Shown: positions 29,156-38,777, counted from the first letter of the stretch. The stretch: DNA of 64,000 nucleotides from Sphingobium sp. JS3065 (GCF_026427355.1 NZ_CP102664.1:1550001-1614000); one strand, 5' to 3'. Notes: generated by a model from the sequence alone, not told the origin. Numbers and translations are program-made.

Positions 29156-31315
29156 ATGTTGGATCAGACCGGCGTACCGAATGCGGACATCACCGCCCAC
29201 GCTTCCGCTTCGGGGATAATATCCTCGCTCAATAGCGCAGTCATCGGCATGTTCCGGCGGCGCTGGCGCACATTCGCGATCGTGTTCATCGTCACCTTCA
29301 TAGTCGCCACGGCGCTGATCCTGATGATGCCGTGGAAATATTCGGCGACGGCGCGGGTCAAGATCGATCCTTCGGCCAACGCGGCCCTGGGGCAGATGAG
29401 CGGAAACGAGCGGCCGGACCAGAATATCTTCGACACCGAAGTCAACGTCATGCGATCACGCGACATCGCGATCGGCGTGGTCCGCGAACTCCGGCTGGAC
29501 AGGAATCCGGAATTCAGCAAGGGCCTCGATCCCCTTCCCTCCCGGCCGACGGCACGTGAACGCGAGGAGTTCGAAACCGCGCTGGCCGACAGGCTGCTCG
29601 GCAATCTGGACACCGCGCGCGACAAGATGACCTATATCGTCAATGTCGGCTATACCGCGAAGGAACCCAAGACGGCGGCGGCGATCGCCAACGCCTTCGC
29701 CAGCGAATATATCGCCTACAGCGTCGGGCGGCGCACGGGCACCGCGTCACGCGAAACCAGCTATCTGGACCAGCGGCTGGCGACGCTGAACGACCAGGCG
29801 GTGAAGGCCGATGCGCGGCTGGCGCAATATCGCGCCACCGCCGGCATCGTCAGCGGCGGCGACACCAGCGTCACCGACCAGCAGATCGCGCCGCTCGCCT
29901 CCCAATTGGCGACCGCGCAGTCGGAAGCGGCAGCGGCCAGCGCCAAATTGGCCGCCGCCAGGGCGCAGGTCGCTTCGGGCGGGCTGGATGCCGTGTCGGC
30001 CGTGCTCAATTCCCAGGTCATCGCCGATCTCCGCTCGCAGCGGGCGCAGGTGATCCAGCGGCAGGGCGAGGTCACGTCCCGCTATGGCCCCAAGCATCCC
30101 GAATCCGTCAAGGTTACCGAGCAGGTGCGGGCGCTGGACACGCAGATCAAGGATGAGGCCGACCGCATCATCGGCGGCCTGATCAGCGAAGCCAATGCGG
30201 CGAGCGCAAGGGCGGCGAGCCTGCGGGGGGACATGGCCCGTCTGCGGGGACAGCAATCGACGGATACGCGCGCCAGCGTCATGGCCGACACGTTCCAGCG
30301 CCAGGCCGACGCCGCGCACTCAGCCTATAACAAGCTGGCCGAACAGGCGCAGGGTATGAACCAGGTGGCGCGCAGCGCGCTGACCCAGGCGCAGGTCATC
30401 GAAACGGCGGTGCCGCCCGCAAAGCCGACATCGCCCAATCGCAAGCTGTTACTGGTGCTGGCCTTCTTCGGCGCCGTCGCGGCGGGCAGCGGGACCGTGC
30501 TGATGCGCGAAATATTGGCCAAGGGCCTGTATAGCGTGGCCGATCTCGAACGGTTGGGGGTGCCCGTGCTGGCCAGCATCCCGCGCATCGATTCAGGCAA
30601 GCTGCGCGATGCGAATGGGCAGCCCTGTTCGGCGCCCGCGACCCTCATCAACAAGGCGATGAGTTCCTATGCGGAATCCTATCGCGTGCTGCGCCGGTCG
30701 CTGCTGGGCCGCGACAATGCCGATATGCGGGTCATCACCATCGTTTCCAGCCTGCCGGACGAAGGAAAGACGAGCAGTTCGCTGACCCTTGCCCGCATAT
30801 GCGCCATGGCGGGCGAGAAGGTTTTGCTGATCGATACCGACCTGCGCCGTGCCGGATTGCGGGAGGCTGCGGGGATCGAAGTCGACCGGGGGCTGGTCGA
30901 AATACTGACCGGCGATCTGCCGGCCGAGGACGCCATCGTCCAGGACGCGGTGGCCGGGCTGGATATATTGCCGGTCGCATCGACTTCGTTCTTGGCCGAG
31001 GATCTGTTCAGCGGCAGGAAGATGCGCGACCTGATCGACACCCAATCGCGCATCTACGACCGGATCATCATCGATACCCCGCCCCTGCTGGGCCTGGCGG
31101 ACGCGCGGACCGTGGCGCTGCTGGCCGACGCGGTGGTGCTGGTCGTCAAATGGGGCGATACGCCGGCCAATGCGGTGAAGACGTCGCTGTCTTGGCTGAT
31201 GAATGACGATGCGCGGCTGGCCGGGGCCATCTTCTCCATGGTCGACGCGGGGGAAGAGGCCTATGGCGCCCTCTACTATTCGCGGAAATATTCGCATTAC
31301 TACCTCTCCGAATAA
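29156..31315 (+). CDS. Wzc-type polysaccharide co-polymerase with tyrosine autokinase domain
   Basis: This 719-residue inner-membrane protein controls polymer length. A Wzz domain lies between two helices (about 40-59 and 428-448), with an extensive periplasmic coiled coil rich in Ala and Gln. The cytoplasmic BY-kinase has Walker A SLPDEGKTSSS (about 531), Walker A' LLIDTDLRRAG and Walker B IIIDTPPLLG. The C-terminus ends in a tyrosine cluster, YGALYYSRKYSHYYLSE, the autophosphorylation site. Kinase and co-polymerase are fused as in proteobacterial Wzc/ExoP. Confidence 0.93.
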   Translation: MLDQTGVPNADITAHASASGIISSLNSAVIGMFRRRWRTFAIVFIVTFIVATALILMMPWKYSATARVKIDPSANAALGQMSGNERPDQNIFDTEVNVMRSRDIAIGVVRELRLDRNPEFSKGLDPLPSRPTAREREEFETALADRLLGNLDTARDKMTYIVNVGYTAKEPKTAAAIANAFASEYIAYSVGRRTGTASRETSYLDQRLATLNDQAVKADARLAQYRATAGIVSGGDTSVTDQQIAPLASQLATAQSEAAAASAKLAAARAQVASGGLDAVSAVLNSQVIADLRSQRAQVIQRQGEVTSRYGPKHPESVKVTEQVRALDTQIKDEADRIIGGLISEANAASARAASLRGDMARLRGQQSTDTRASVMADTFQRQADAAHSAYNKLAEQAQGMNQVARSALTQAQVIETAVPPAKPTSPNRKLLLVLAFFGAVAAGSGTVLMREILAKGLYSVADLERLGVPVLASIPRIDSGKLRDANGQPCSAPATLINKAMSSYAESYRVLRRSLLGRDNADMRVITIVSSLPDEGKTSSSLTLARICAMAGEKVLLIDTDLRRAGLREAAGIEVDRGLVEILTGDLPAEDAIVQDAVAGLDILPVASTSFLAEDLFSGRKMRDLIDTQSRIYDRIIIDTPPLLGLADARTVALLADAVVLVVKWGDTPANAVKTSLSWLMNDDARLAGAIFSMVDAGEEAYGALYYSRKYSHYYLSE

Positions 31316-31355
31316 GGGCGGAGCGGGCGGCGGCCTGATCCTGACGGGAGCGGCG

Positions 31356-31949
31356 ATGACAGTGTTGGCGGCTTGCCTGGTCTTCGCCGGACGGATGCTG
31401 GCGGTGGAATATGACGTGATGCGGACGAAGGCTGCTTCAGTCCGGCAGGCGGGCGGCTTGTCCGGATATCAGGACGTGATCGATTCCAACCGTCCTTCCG
31501 AAGCCCTGCCGCCGCGCAGCGCGCTGTTTCGCGGGATCATGCGCGCCCATGCGGCGGCGGCGGAACCGGGCAAGGCTGCGGCGTTGCTAAGGCTGGCGAC
31601 GGCGGACATGGGTCATGCCCTCGCAGCGCGCCCCGCCTGGGGCGAGGCGGAGGTCAGCGCCACCTATCTTGCGATGCTGCGCGACGGGCCGGAGGCGGCG
31701 TGCACCCTCGACGCCCTGCGCCGCAGCTATTCGGCGGCGCCCTTCCTGCGCGGCAGCGCGCCGTGGCGCATCCGCTATGCCGCGTCGGTCTGGCGCCTGC
31801 TGGACCCGGCAATCCGGTCGCGGGTCGTGGACGAGACGGTCTGGCTCGCCCGCGCCACCGATCATACCTACGGCTATGCGCGCGGGCTGGTGGCTCAGAC
31901 CCCCGCCGCGCCGCTGGTCGACGCACGGCTGCGCGCCGGCACGGACTGA
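31356..31949 (+). CDS. membrane-anchored protein of unknown function
   Basis: This 197-residue protein has one N-terminal membrane segment (TVLAACLVFAGRMLAVEY) and a largely helical periplasmic part with a Cys in PEAACTLDALRRSY. It follows the co-polymerase gene by 40 bp and is probably in the same transcript. ATG 31356 has GGGAG upstream; the hydrophobic run begins slightly before it, so the start is not certain. No family recognised. Its last 55 bp overlap the convergent O-antigen ligase gene. Confidence 0.55.
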   Translation: MTVLAACLVFAGRMLAVEYDVMRTKAASVRQAGGLSGYQDVIDSNRPSEALPPRSALFRGIMRAHAAAAEPGKAAALLRLATADMGHALAARPAWGEAEVSATYLAMLRDGPEAACTLDALRRSYSAAPFLRGSAPWRIRYAASVWRLLDPAIRSRVVDETVWLARATDHTYGYARGLVAQTPAAPLVDARLRAGTD

Positions 31950-33229
31950 TTCCGGCGGTCATCGTGCACGGCGCTTGCCGCCGCCCCCCATACCAGCCCC
32001 AGCAGCATCGCGCCCAAGGCCGCCATGCCCGGCATGTCGAGCGCGATGTCGACGCTGGAGCAGACGAGCATGATGGCCAGCGCGCCGATGGCGGACGCCA
32101 GCGTAGCGCCCTGTTCACGGGCCTGCCGATGGCGCAACGGGAACAGCAACGCTCCGGTCAGCATGATCATCAGGAGCAGATAGGGCCAGCCGCCGTTGAT
32201 CATCAACGACAGGAAAATATCATGCGCGGAATTCACGAACCACAGCATATTGGCTTCGTTCACCGATGCATAAGCGCGCAGGGCCGCGTCCTCCAGACCG
32301 CCCGGCCCGTGCCCCAACGGTGCGGACCCGGCCAGACGCGCATAGAATGACCAGATTTCCACCCGCAGACCGCTATCCTGGTCGACCTGCCTGAACCGTT
32401 CGGCCGTGCTTTCGCCGACCAGCGCCAACACCAGCAGGATCGCCATCGCAGTGGCTGCAAAGACGGTCGCGGCATTCCCCTTCGCCCGGTTCCGATATTC
32501 GGTCCAGCCGAACTGGACCGCCAGCAGGAACAGCACCGCCAGGCCCGCGACCAGCGCGGTTCGCGATCCGGTGATGGCGCAGGCGCCCAATCCACCCAGC
32601 AGCGCGACCGGCGCGACCACCTGCGTCATCAGGGATGCCGGGGCGAAGCGGCTTCGCCACAGCATGATGCCGCGCCCCAGGGCCAGGGTGGCGAGCATGG
32701 CGTAGAGACAACCCGCCGCATTGGCGTTGACGAAAGTGCCGGTGAAGCGATCGCGCAGGAATCCCTTGTCGACGCCCCAGACGCTGTTGGGGTCGGATTG
32801 GCGCAGGAACAGCGCGACGGCCAGTTGGATGAGGCCCAGCAACAGCCAGTAATCGATCGAAAGGCGCAACCCCCGCCGCCGCCAGCCGACCGCGGCCGAC
32901 GCCAGCAGGACCGCGCATCCGCCAAGGAAGCGGGCCAGCGCGGAAGGCAGCAGGTCGGGCGCGCCCCAGACACGTCCGAACATGTCCGGCCCCGGCATCA
33001 TCGCCGACGCCAGCCAGGCCCAGGCCGCCGCCGCCGCCAGCAACGGCATGTAGAAGGCCCGCCAGAAAGCCATGCCCGGACGCAACAGCCAGAGGACGAT
33101 CATCGCCCCGGCGATTTCCGCCACCGCCGCCACCGCGCCCAGAAAGGGGCCATCCGCGCCCAGGGCCAGCATTTCGCAAAAAAGGATCGCCGGCATGATG
33201 AGCGCGGCCTGCGGCAATCTGTTGGTCAT
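31895..33229 (-). CDS. O-antigen ligase/polymerase-like (Wzy/WaaL) membrane protein
   Basis: This 444-residue protein has about 11-12 transmembrane helices. GTFVNANAAGCLYAMLATLALG is the typical Wzy_C/O-antigen ligase motif (T-F-x-N-x-N), and a large periplasmic loop contains WSFYARLAGSAPLGHGPGGLED. It probably polymerises EPS repeat units or ligates glycan. The 3' end overlaps the convergent gene by 55 bp, and a strong hairpin lies just before its start. Confidence 0.87.
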   Translation of the reverse strand: MTNRLPQAALIMPAILFCEMLALGADGPFLGAVAAVAEIAGAMIVLWLLRPGMAFWRAFYMPLLAAAAAWAWLASAMMPGPDMFGRVWGAPDLLPSALARFLGGCAVLLASAAVGWRRRGLRLSIDYWLLLGLIQLAVALFLRQSDPNSVWGVDKGFLRDRFTGTFVNANAAGCLYAMLATLALGRGIMLWRSRFAPASLMTQVVAPVALLGGLGACAITGSRTALVAGLAVLFLLAVQFGWTEYRNRAKGNAATVFAATAMAILLVLALVGESTAERFRQVDQDSGLRVEIWSFYARLAGSAPLGHGPGGLEDAALRAYASVNEANMLWFVNSAHDIFLSLMINGGWPYLLLMIMLTGALLFPLRHRQAREQGATLASAIGALAIMLVCSSVDIALDMPGMAALGAMLLGLVWGAAASAVHDDRRNQSVPARSRASTSGAAGV

Positions 33230-33235
33230 GAGTCC

Positions 33236-33263
33236 CCCGCCGCCTGCCTATGCGGGCGGCGGG
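33236..33263. repeat. GC-rich hairpin immediately upstream of the O-antigen ligase start
   Basis: CCCGCCGCC (33236-33244) pairs with GGCGGCGGG (33255-33263) around a 10-nt loop. On the minus strand it ends 6 nt before the ATG at 33229, next to or covering the GGGGGA ribosome site. No T-run follows, so it is not a standard terminator for the upstream deacetylase gene. Confidence 0.6.
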
Positions 33264-33318
33264 TTCTCTTAATTCGGACGAAGCCGAACACCAAGATATT
33301 TAAAGATATTCACGCGCG

Positions 33319-34719
33319 TCAGGGCATCTCCAGATCGTCGACGGTGACGACGTCGATATTGGCCCGTTCCGCATCCAGATAGGTCATCATCGCGTCGAAA
33401 CTGCTCTGCCAGCTCACGCCGGGCGTGTTCAGGCCGCCATGGAACACCAGGAACGCGACCCCCTTCTGGGCGATGGCGCTGTCGATATAGGGTTTCCAGC
33501 GATTGGTGAACAAATCCGCGTCGCTATTATATTGAAATTCCCCCGCGCCCTGCGCCTTGATGCGCATGGGATCGCCCCAGGGGAAGGTTTCCGGCGGGAC
33601 CGGGCCGAAATAATAGGCCCGCATCGACCGGAAATGCTGACGGAACATGGGGTAGGCGATCATGTCGGTCACGCCGACATTGCTGAAATAGCTGCCATGG
33701 GCGCCGCCCGTCAGGCCCAGCGCATTGTGCATATTGCGCAGCTTCGCCATTTCCGCCGTGCGCTGGTCGCTGGTCATCAGGTCGATGCCGCCCGCACCGA
33801 CGTTGTTTTCCGTGGAATAGGCCTGGCTCGCAATCTGCCAGCCCAGATTGTCGTGCAGATTCTTCACCATCGGCACCGTCAGCTTGCCCGGCTGGCCCAG
33901 CGCGATCATGCTGCTGGGATACAGCACGCCGCGAAAGCCGTATCGGGCCATGGCGCGCGACGCATATTGGACCGTCAGGGGGGACATGTCGTCGAAGGCG
34001 ACGATGAATTTCGCCTTGGCGATGCCGTTGGGGACGACCTCCACATTGCCGAAGCGCAGGATCATCTGGCTTGTCGTGGACGCGGCCGCCATGTCGATGA
34101 CCGCGAAGGCGATTGCCGAAAGGTCGGCGCCAGTCCCGACCGCCGTGAAGGCGGCGGGCGAAGCGCTGAACGACATCCACCTCGTGTCGCCATTGCCCAG
34201 CGCGGTCTTCACGTCCCCGGCGGCGGCATAGACATGATAGTTCGCGCCGGGGCTGAACGGCGAACCCGCCGAATAGAGGCGGATGCTGAAAGTGCCCAGC
34301 CTGGCGTTCACGTCCTGGCCCCCCTTCGCCCACCATCGGACGATCTGTCCGCGCACGTCGACCGGTGCATGCGCGGCGGTGGGCCGCACCTGCGTGGTCG
34401 CGGTGGACCCCGGCGTGAAGGTCAGCGACGAAGCGCCGTACAGCGCGTCATCCGACGTCACGTCGGCAATGCCCGCCGGGCTGCCGGACAGGCGCGAGAC
34501 GAGATCGAAGGACGCCAGCACGGCATTCGCCTGCCCGATGCGATAGCGTTGGTCGATACGCCCGCCGACGCCGGGCGCCTTGTCGCCGTCGGCGGGCTGG
34601 GATGTCCATTCGGCGTTCGCCTGCGCCATTTCGGCCGGGCGGGCAGCATCGACATCCTGCGCCATCCCCGAACAGGGAAGAGCGGAAAGCGCAATCAGCG
34701 CCATCATCTTTCTGATCAT
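33319..34719 (-). CDS. secreted polysaccharide deacetylase-like protein
   Basis: The 466-residue protein has a signal peptide ending CSGMAQ. A beta-sandwich-like region (about 40-230) follows, then a C-terminal NodB-like barrel starting at KAKFIVAFDDMSPLTVQYASRAMARYGFRGVLYP. The FDD pair matches the catalytic Asp and metal-binding Asp of polysaccharide deacetylases, but the usual HSxxH motif is not obvious, so activity is uncertain. It begins 1 bp after the small secreted-protein gene. Confidence 0.78.
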   Translation of the reverse strand: MIRKMMALIALSALPCSGMAQDVDAARPAEMAQANAEWTSQPADGDKAPGVGGRIDQRYRIGQANAVLASFDLVSRLSGSPAGIADVTSDDALYGASSLTFTPGSTATTQVRPTAAHAPVDVRGQIVRWWAKGGQDVNARLGTFSIRLYSAGSPFSPGANYHVYAAAGDVKTALGNGDTRWMSFSASPAAFTAVGTGADLSAIAFAVIDMAAASTTSQMILRFGNVEVVPNGIAKAKFIVAFDDMSPLTVQYASRAMARYGFRGVLYPSSMIALGQPGKLTVPMVKNLHDNLGWQIASQAYSTENNVGAGGIDLMTSDQRTAEMAKLRNMHNALGLTGGAHGSYFSNVGVTDMIAYPMFRQHFRSMRAYYFGPVPPETFPWGDPMRIKAQGAGEFQYNSDADLFTNRWKPYIDSAIAQKGVAFLVFHGGLNTPGVSWQSSFDAMMTYLDAERANIDVVTVDDLEMP

Positions 34720-34720
34720 G

Positions 34721-35185
34721 TCAGGGAACCTTCGACAAAATGGCGTTGCAGCCCGTTGTACCGGAAATGGCGGCATCCACCACGGCGGCGTTGCCCAGAT
34801 AGACGGACGTGCCGGTGGTCGTGTCCGACGCGCCCTTCGTCACCAGCGGCAGCATCGTCGCGCCATCCGCGCCCCGATAGCGCAGGATGAGCGACCCATA
34901 GGCGCCGCACGACTGGCTGAGGATATAACGGCCGCCAAGGACGGTGCGGGCCGCCGCGGCTTCATTGCCCGACACCAGGACCAGACGCTCCTGCGGCGGT
35001 GCGACCGGCAAGGGGGCGTCCGCCGAAAGCGGACGGCAACTGCCGTCCGCCTGGACCGAGCAGGGTGCCGACAAGGGAGCATAGCCGCCCGGCACCTCCA
35101 CCTTCTGCGCCATGGCTGGCCATGACGGCAACAGCAGCAGGGCGGCAATCAGCCCTTATTTCCCAAATAGGTTAAATTTTGACAT
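34721..35185 (-). pseudogene. small secreted protein gene with an in-frame TAA before the signal-peptide core
   Basis: From ATG 35185, preceded by the strong ribosome site GAGGAGGAGGG, the frame reads MSKFNLFGK, then TAA at 35158-35156. It continues in the same frame as GLIAALLLLPSWPAMAQ, a complete signal-peptide core and cleavage site, and a 120-residue mature protein with paired cysteines. One base change in the TAA would restore an intact secretory protein. The alternative is initiation at a TTG (35131), leaving only half a signal peptide. The mature sequence matches no family I know. The gene just precedes the deacetylase gene. Confidence 0.6.
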
Positions 35186-35278
35186 GAACCCTCCTCCTCG
35201 GCGATGAGAAGACAGCCTATGCTCCAGGGTAAAGCCTGTAGGACAGCATTATTTCATGGGTATAACAGCCAAGAAAAA

Positions 35279-36484
35279 TCAGGATTTTTCCGGCAAATCC
35301 ACTGACGCCACCGTTCCGGACAGGCATTGCCGGGGATTTTCGCGTGCTATGCGCTGGCAATCCCATTGTACCAGATCGGCTCTTCCTGGCGCCTTGCTGT
35401 AAATGAAGAGGATATGAGCGGGACGCGCCTCGGTCACGGCGACCGGCACCTGCGCGACCGCATCCCAGCCATAGACGCTGCATGTCTTGCGTCGGGCGCA
35501 TATTTCCACCGCCTTCACCGCGAAATGGCCCGGATAGTCCGCCGGATTGAAATAAGCATAATAGATGCCGCGCCAGTCGTCGGATCGAATCACATCGCCG
35601 CTGGCCACCGCGACGGTAGAGGGCGCGGCGGCCAGCGGCGCACCCTCCGCCGCGACCGAGACGCCGCCTGCCTGACCGGGGGTCGCCGCCATGAAGCGGG
35701 CCAGCATTGCCGGCGCTTCCCGCCCCGCATATCGCCCGGTAAAATTGCGCGCTTCACCGGCGGGTCCGCGCCAGCGGAAAAACAAATGGCTATGGAACAC
35801 CATTAATTTGTCCATCGCACCGCTCCATTGCGGCACCACATAGTCGGCATGATAATGGGTGGCGTTTCCCACCATCGCAAAAACGCTGCCGTTCATGGCC
35901 AGATTGGCCGTCGCCCGCGCCAGCGATAAAGCCGCGGGCGAAGGAGAGCGCCGCTTCAGCGATCCGTCGCAGGTGAAGCTGAACTGGCATCCGGTCGCCC
36001 GCTCCGCCCCCTGAAGCACCACCCCGCAAATCGAATGGGGGAAGGCGGGGTGCCGCATGCGGTTGAGAATGACCTGAATCACCGCCGCCTGGCCCAGCGG
36101 ATCATCGCCCGCCTCATAATAGGCCGCCGCGGCCAAGCAGGCCTGCGCGCTGGCCGCATCCTCCGCCGTGCCCGCGAAGCGGAAGGGTTTTGCCGCCGGA
36201 TTCGGGACAGTGGCGAGAGGAATCAGCGCGTTGATCCGGCGTGCCCGGTCAGGCGCAACATCCAAATTCATGACCGGTTCCACCACCGGCACCGGCGGGG
36301 CGGACGATAATGGCTGGACCTTCACCGCCGACGGCATCGCCCATGGCGACCAGTCGCTGACCACAAGACCGGCAAGCGCCACCGCCGCGATCATGGACAG
36401 CAGCATCAGCCAATTCGTCCCACGAACCGGCAAACGCGGCGCGCGGACAGGCACGCGGATAAGGGCTGGCAGATCAAACCGCAT
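35279..36484 (-). CDS. cell-wall hydrolase, SleB type (Hydrolase_2)
   Basis: The protein (about 401 residues) has an N-terminal membrane anchor (LMLLSMIAAVALAGLVV) and a SleB-like peptidoglycan hydrolase domain at about 110-250. CLAAAAYYEAGDDPLGQAAVIQVILNR contains the catalytic Glu, followed by SICGVVLQG and CQFSFTCDG. The C-terminal region has several cysteines and no clear match. ATG 36484 is preferred; an in-frame start at 36523 exists. It may locally open peptidoglycan. Confidence 0.85.
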   Translation of the reverse strand: MRFDLPALIRVPVRAPRLPVRGTNWLMLLSMIAAVALAGLVVSDWSPWAMPSAVKVQPLSSAPPVPVVEPVMNLDVAPDRARRINALIPLATVPNPAAKPFRFAGTAEDAASAQACLAAAAYYEAGDDPLGQAAVIQVILNRMRHPAFPHSICGVVLQGAERATGCQFSFTCDGSLKRRSPSPAALSLARATANLAMNGSVFAMVGNATHYHADYVVPQWSGAMDKLMVFHSHLFFRWRGPAGEARNFTGRYAGREAPAMLARFMAATPGQAGGVSVAAEGAPLAAAPSTVAVASGDVIRSDDWRGIYYAYFNPADYPGHFAVKAVEICARRKTCSVYGWDAVAQVPVAVTEARPAHILFIYSKAPGRADLVQWDCQRIARENPRQCLSGTVASVDLPEKS

Positions 36485-36768
36485 CGCGACGCATACCCCC
36501 TTCAACGGCCCTGAATGCCCCAATCCCCCTGCCGGACATATTGGCCGCCGCGCTTCGCTAGACCGATTTTGCTGCGGATGCGAACTTTTTGTGGAGACTG
36601 AGGCGTCCGATTATTACACATAGTTAATTCAAAGATAACTTCATTATTTTACTACGAGATAACCAAGTAATTACGCAGATACTATGGTGAATTTACAATA
36701 AACTATTTCCTTCAATTAGGAAGAAATCGACTTAATCTTAGATAAACCTCCTTCGACAAGGGGGTTTC

Positions 36769-37479
36769 GTGCGTTCAGAGCTATTCTTCGCTGTTTCCAC
36801 CATTGGCCTTGTTGCCCTTGCCGCGCAGCCCGTTCATGCGCGGACGAGTCCCCCGGTCTTCATCGCCAGGGGCGCACCGGTGGAACCGCCCCGCGGCTTC
36901 GTCGCCATGTGCGGCACCGACAAGAGCTTCTGCGGAACGCGAGGCCATGGTGATGCGGCGGACGAAACCGGCGTGCCGACCGCCTTCGCGCTCATGCCGA
37001 CCGCGGGGCTGAGCGCAAAGCCCCTCTGGCCGACGCAACAGGCTCGCAGCGAGGCGGCGGCGCCGGTCGAAAGGCTGAAATCGACCGATAGCCGACGCAA
37101 GGCCGCGCTTCTGAAAGAGGTCAATAATCTGGTCAACAGCCGGGTCCGCCAGCGCCCCGACATGGAAATCTATGCCGAAGCCGAACGTTGGACGCGAAGC
37201 GGCATCGGCCCGCAGGCGGTCGGGGATTGTGAGGATCTGGCGATCGAGAAACGCTATCAATTGCTGGTCAGGGGCTTCGACCCGGCCGATGTCAGCTTCG
37301 CGGTGGTATTTTCCGCCGCGACCGGCCTGCACACGGTGCTGGTGGCGCGCACCGACGAAGGCGACATGGTGCTGGACAGCAGCACCCCCTGGGTCCGCCG
37401 CGCCGACCGGACCGACTATAGCTGGATCAGCATCCAGTCCACGGGCGACCAGATGACGTGGGTCAGCGCCCGGGTGTAA
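36769..37479 (+). CDS. transglutaminase-like cysteine peptidase (BTLCP family)
   Basis: The 236-residue protein starts with GTG after an AAGGGGG ribosome site and has a signal peptide ending VHA. The papain-like triad is visible as Cys in VGDCEDLAIEKRY, His in GLHTVLVAR and Asp in MVLDSST. This is the BTLCP family, related to the periplasmic adhesin protease LapG. No LapD or LapA partner is near. The 284 bp before it are A/T-rich compared with the rest of the window and should hold its promoter; no other gene is seen there. Confidence 0.85.
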   Translation: MRSELFFAVSTIGLVALAAQPVHARTSPPVFIARGAPVEPPRGFVAMCGTDKSFCGTRGHGDAADETGVPTAFALMPTAGLSAKPLWPTQQARSEAAAPVERLKSTDSRRKAALLKEVNNLVNSRVRQRPDMEIYAEAERWTRSGIGPQAVGDCEDLAIEKRYQLLVRGFDPADVSFAVVFSAATGLHTVLVARTDEGDMVLDSSTPWVRRADRTDYSWISIQSTGDQMTWVSARV

Positions 37480-37482
37480 GGA

Positions 37483-38562
37483 TCATGCAGCCGCGTGCAT
37501 CAGCGGCGCCGTCATCGCCGGTTTGCGGGTGACGAAATCCTTGACGATATTCCTCATCGTCTCAGCCTCATCGCTGTCGGGCCTATGCCGTGTCAGGAAG
37601 CGGGCGAAGCGGGCGAGCGTCAGGGGCAGCCTGCGTGTCGCCAGCACCCGGCGAAAGGCCAATTCCCTACGGACGCCCGGCGCATCGCCGAAGGCCGCAA
37701 GGATGGCCCCCTCCATTTCCGTCCAGCGCGCCGCCAGATCCTGCGGGGAAGCATCGCTGTAAAGCCGCCCGCCATGATTGCAGAACGGCACTGGATCGTG
37801 CCAGCTCACGCCATGATGCGCGGCGACCAGTTCCATCAAATGGCGGGATATATCGGCGGACAATTCCATCTGCCGGTCGAAATTCATGACGCTCGTCGCG
37901 CCTGCATGCCTGCGATAGCGGAGGACTGGAACAGGGACGTTGCCGCACAGTCCCAGCACCGCCAGTTGCCCGAACAGGAGATAGTCTTCGGCGAAATTCG
38001 TCAACTCCATAGGGGCGATCCCATAGCGGACGGCCAGTTCGGACCGGCCATAGCGCAGGCCAAGATCGCTGAACGCGCCTGTCCGCAGCATGACCGTCGG
38101 ATGCGCGACCGGGTTGCTGAACAGGTAAGCGGTGGACAGGCGCCTGGGGTCGGAGGGCAATGTGCGCGAAGAGAGGAGCGCGCCGTTCCCGTCCATGATA
38201 TGATAACTTCCCCCCGCGAGCACGAGGCCGGGCTGGGCCTCCAGCAGCGCCAGTTGCAGCGCCATCCGCCCCGGCAGGGAGGCATCGTCCGCATCGTGCA
38301 TCATGGAAAATGGCGCATCGCACAAGGCGAGACCTGCATTCCGGACGTCGGACACCGTCATTTCCGGGCCAAAGGCCACGGTCTGGATTCGGGCGTCCTC
38401 ACGGCACAGCCGATCGATGATCCCCGCTGTCCCATCCCCGGATGCGTGATTGAGGATGATGAGCCGCCAGTCCCGCTCGGTCTGCGCGATGACCGAACGA
38501 ACAGCTTCGCCGATATAGGCTTCGCCATCGCGAACCGGCATTATTACATCGACGCGCGCCAT
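37483..38562 (-). CDS. glycosyltransferase family 2
   Basis: This 359-residue soluble enzyme has a GT-A fold. VDVIMPVRDGEAYIGEAVRSVIAQTERDW opens the nucleotide site, MMHDADDASLPGRMALQL holds the DxD metal motif, and NFAEDYLLFGQL supplies the catalytic base region. The C-terminal 120 residues are helical and Arg-rich. It likely adds one sugar to the EPS repeat unit. It converges with the BTLCP gene, with 3 bp between them. Confidence 0.87.
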   Translation of the reverse strand: MARVDVIMPVRDGEAYIGEAVRSVIAQTERDWRLIILNHASGDGTAGIIDRLCREDARIQTVAFGPEMTVSDVRNAGLALCDAPFSMMHDADDASLPGRMALQLALLEAQPGLVLAGGSYHIMDGNGALLSSRTLPSDPRRLSTAYLFSNPVAHPTVMLRTGAFSDLGLRYGRSELAVRYGIAPMELTNFAEDYLLFGQLAVLGLCGNVPVPVLRYRRHAGATSVMNFDRQMELSADISRHLMELVAAHHGVSWHDPVPFCNHGGRLYSDASPQDLAARWTEMEGAILAAFGDAPGVRRELAFRRVLATRRLPLTLARFARFLTRHRPDSDEAETMRNIVKDFVTRKPAMTAPLMHAAA

Positions 38563-38777
38563 TGCTTTCCCCGGGCCGAACCTTTGAAATCGGCAAAAGA
38601 TACGGCAGGATTAGTGAAGAAATACGGAATTTTTATATCCTTGATGAGACCCGGTAGCAATTCGTCATAAAGAAACTATGGACGTTCGCAGTATCATTTC
38701 GCATAGTTGATGCTGCAATGCGGTCGGGTCTGCACCCTGACGCGGCGGCGGGGCCAAAAGAAACAGGATTCCAGTTC

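Noticed and set aside
35156..35185. MSKFNLFGK as a regulatory leader peptide
   Set aside because: The frame continues after the TAA directly into a signal-peptide core with no spacer, which fits a nonsense mutation better than a leader peptide.
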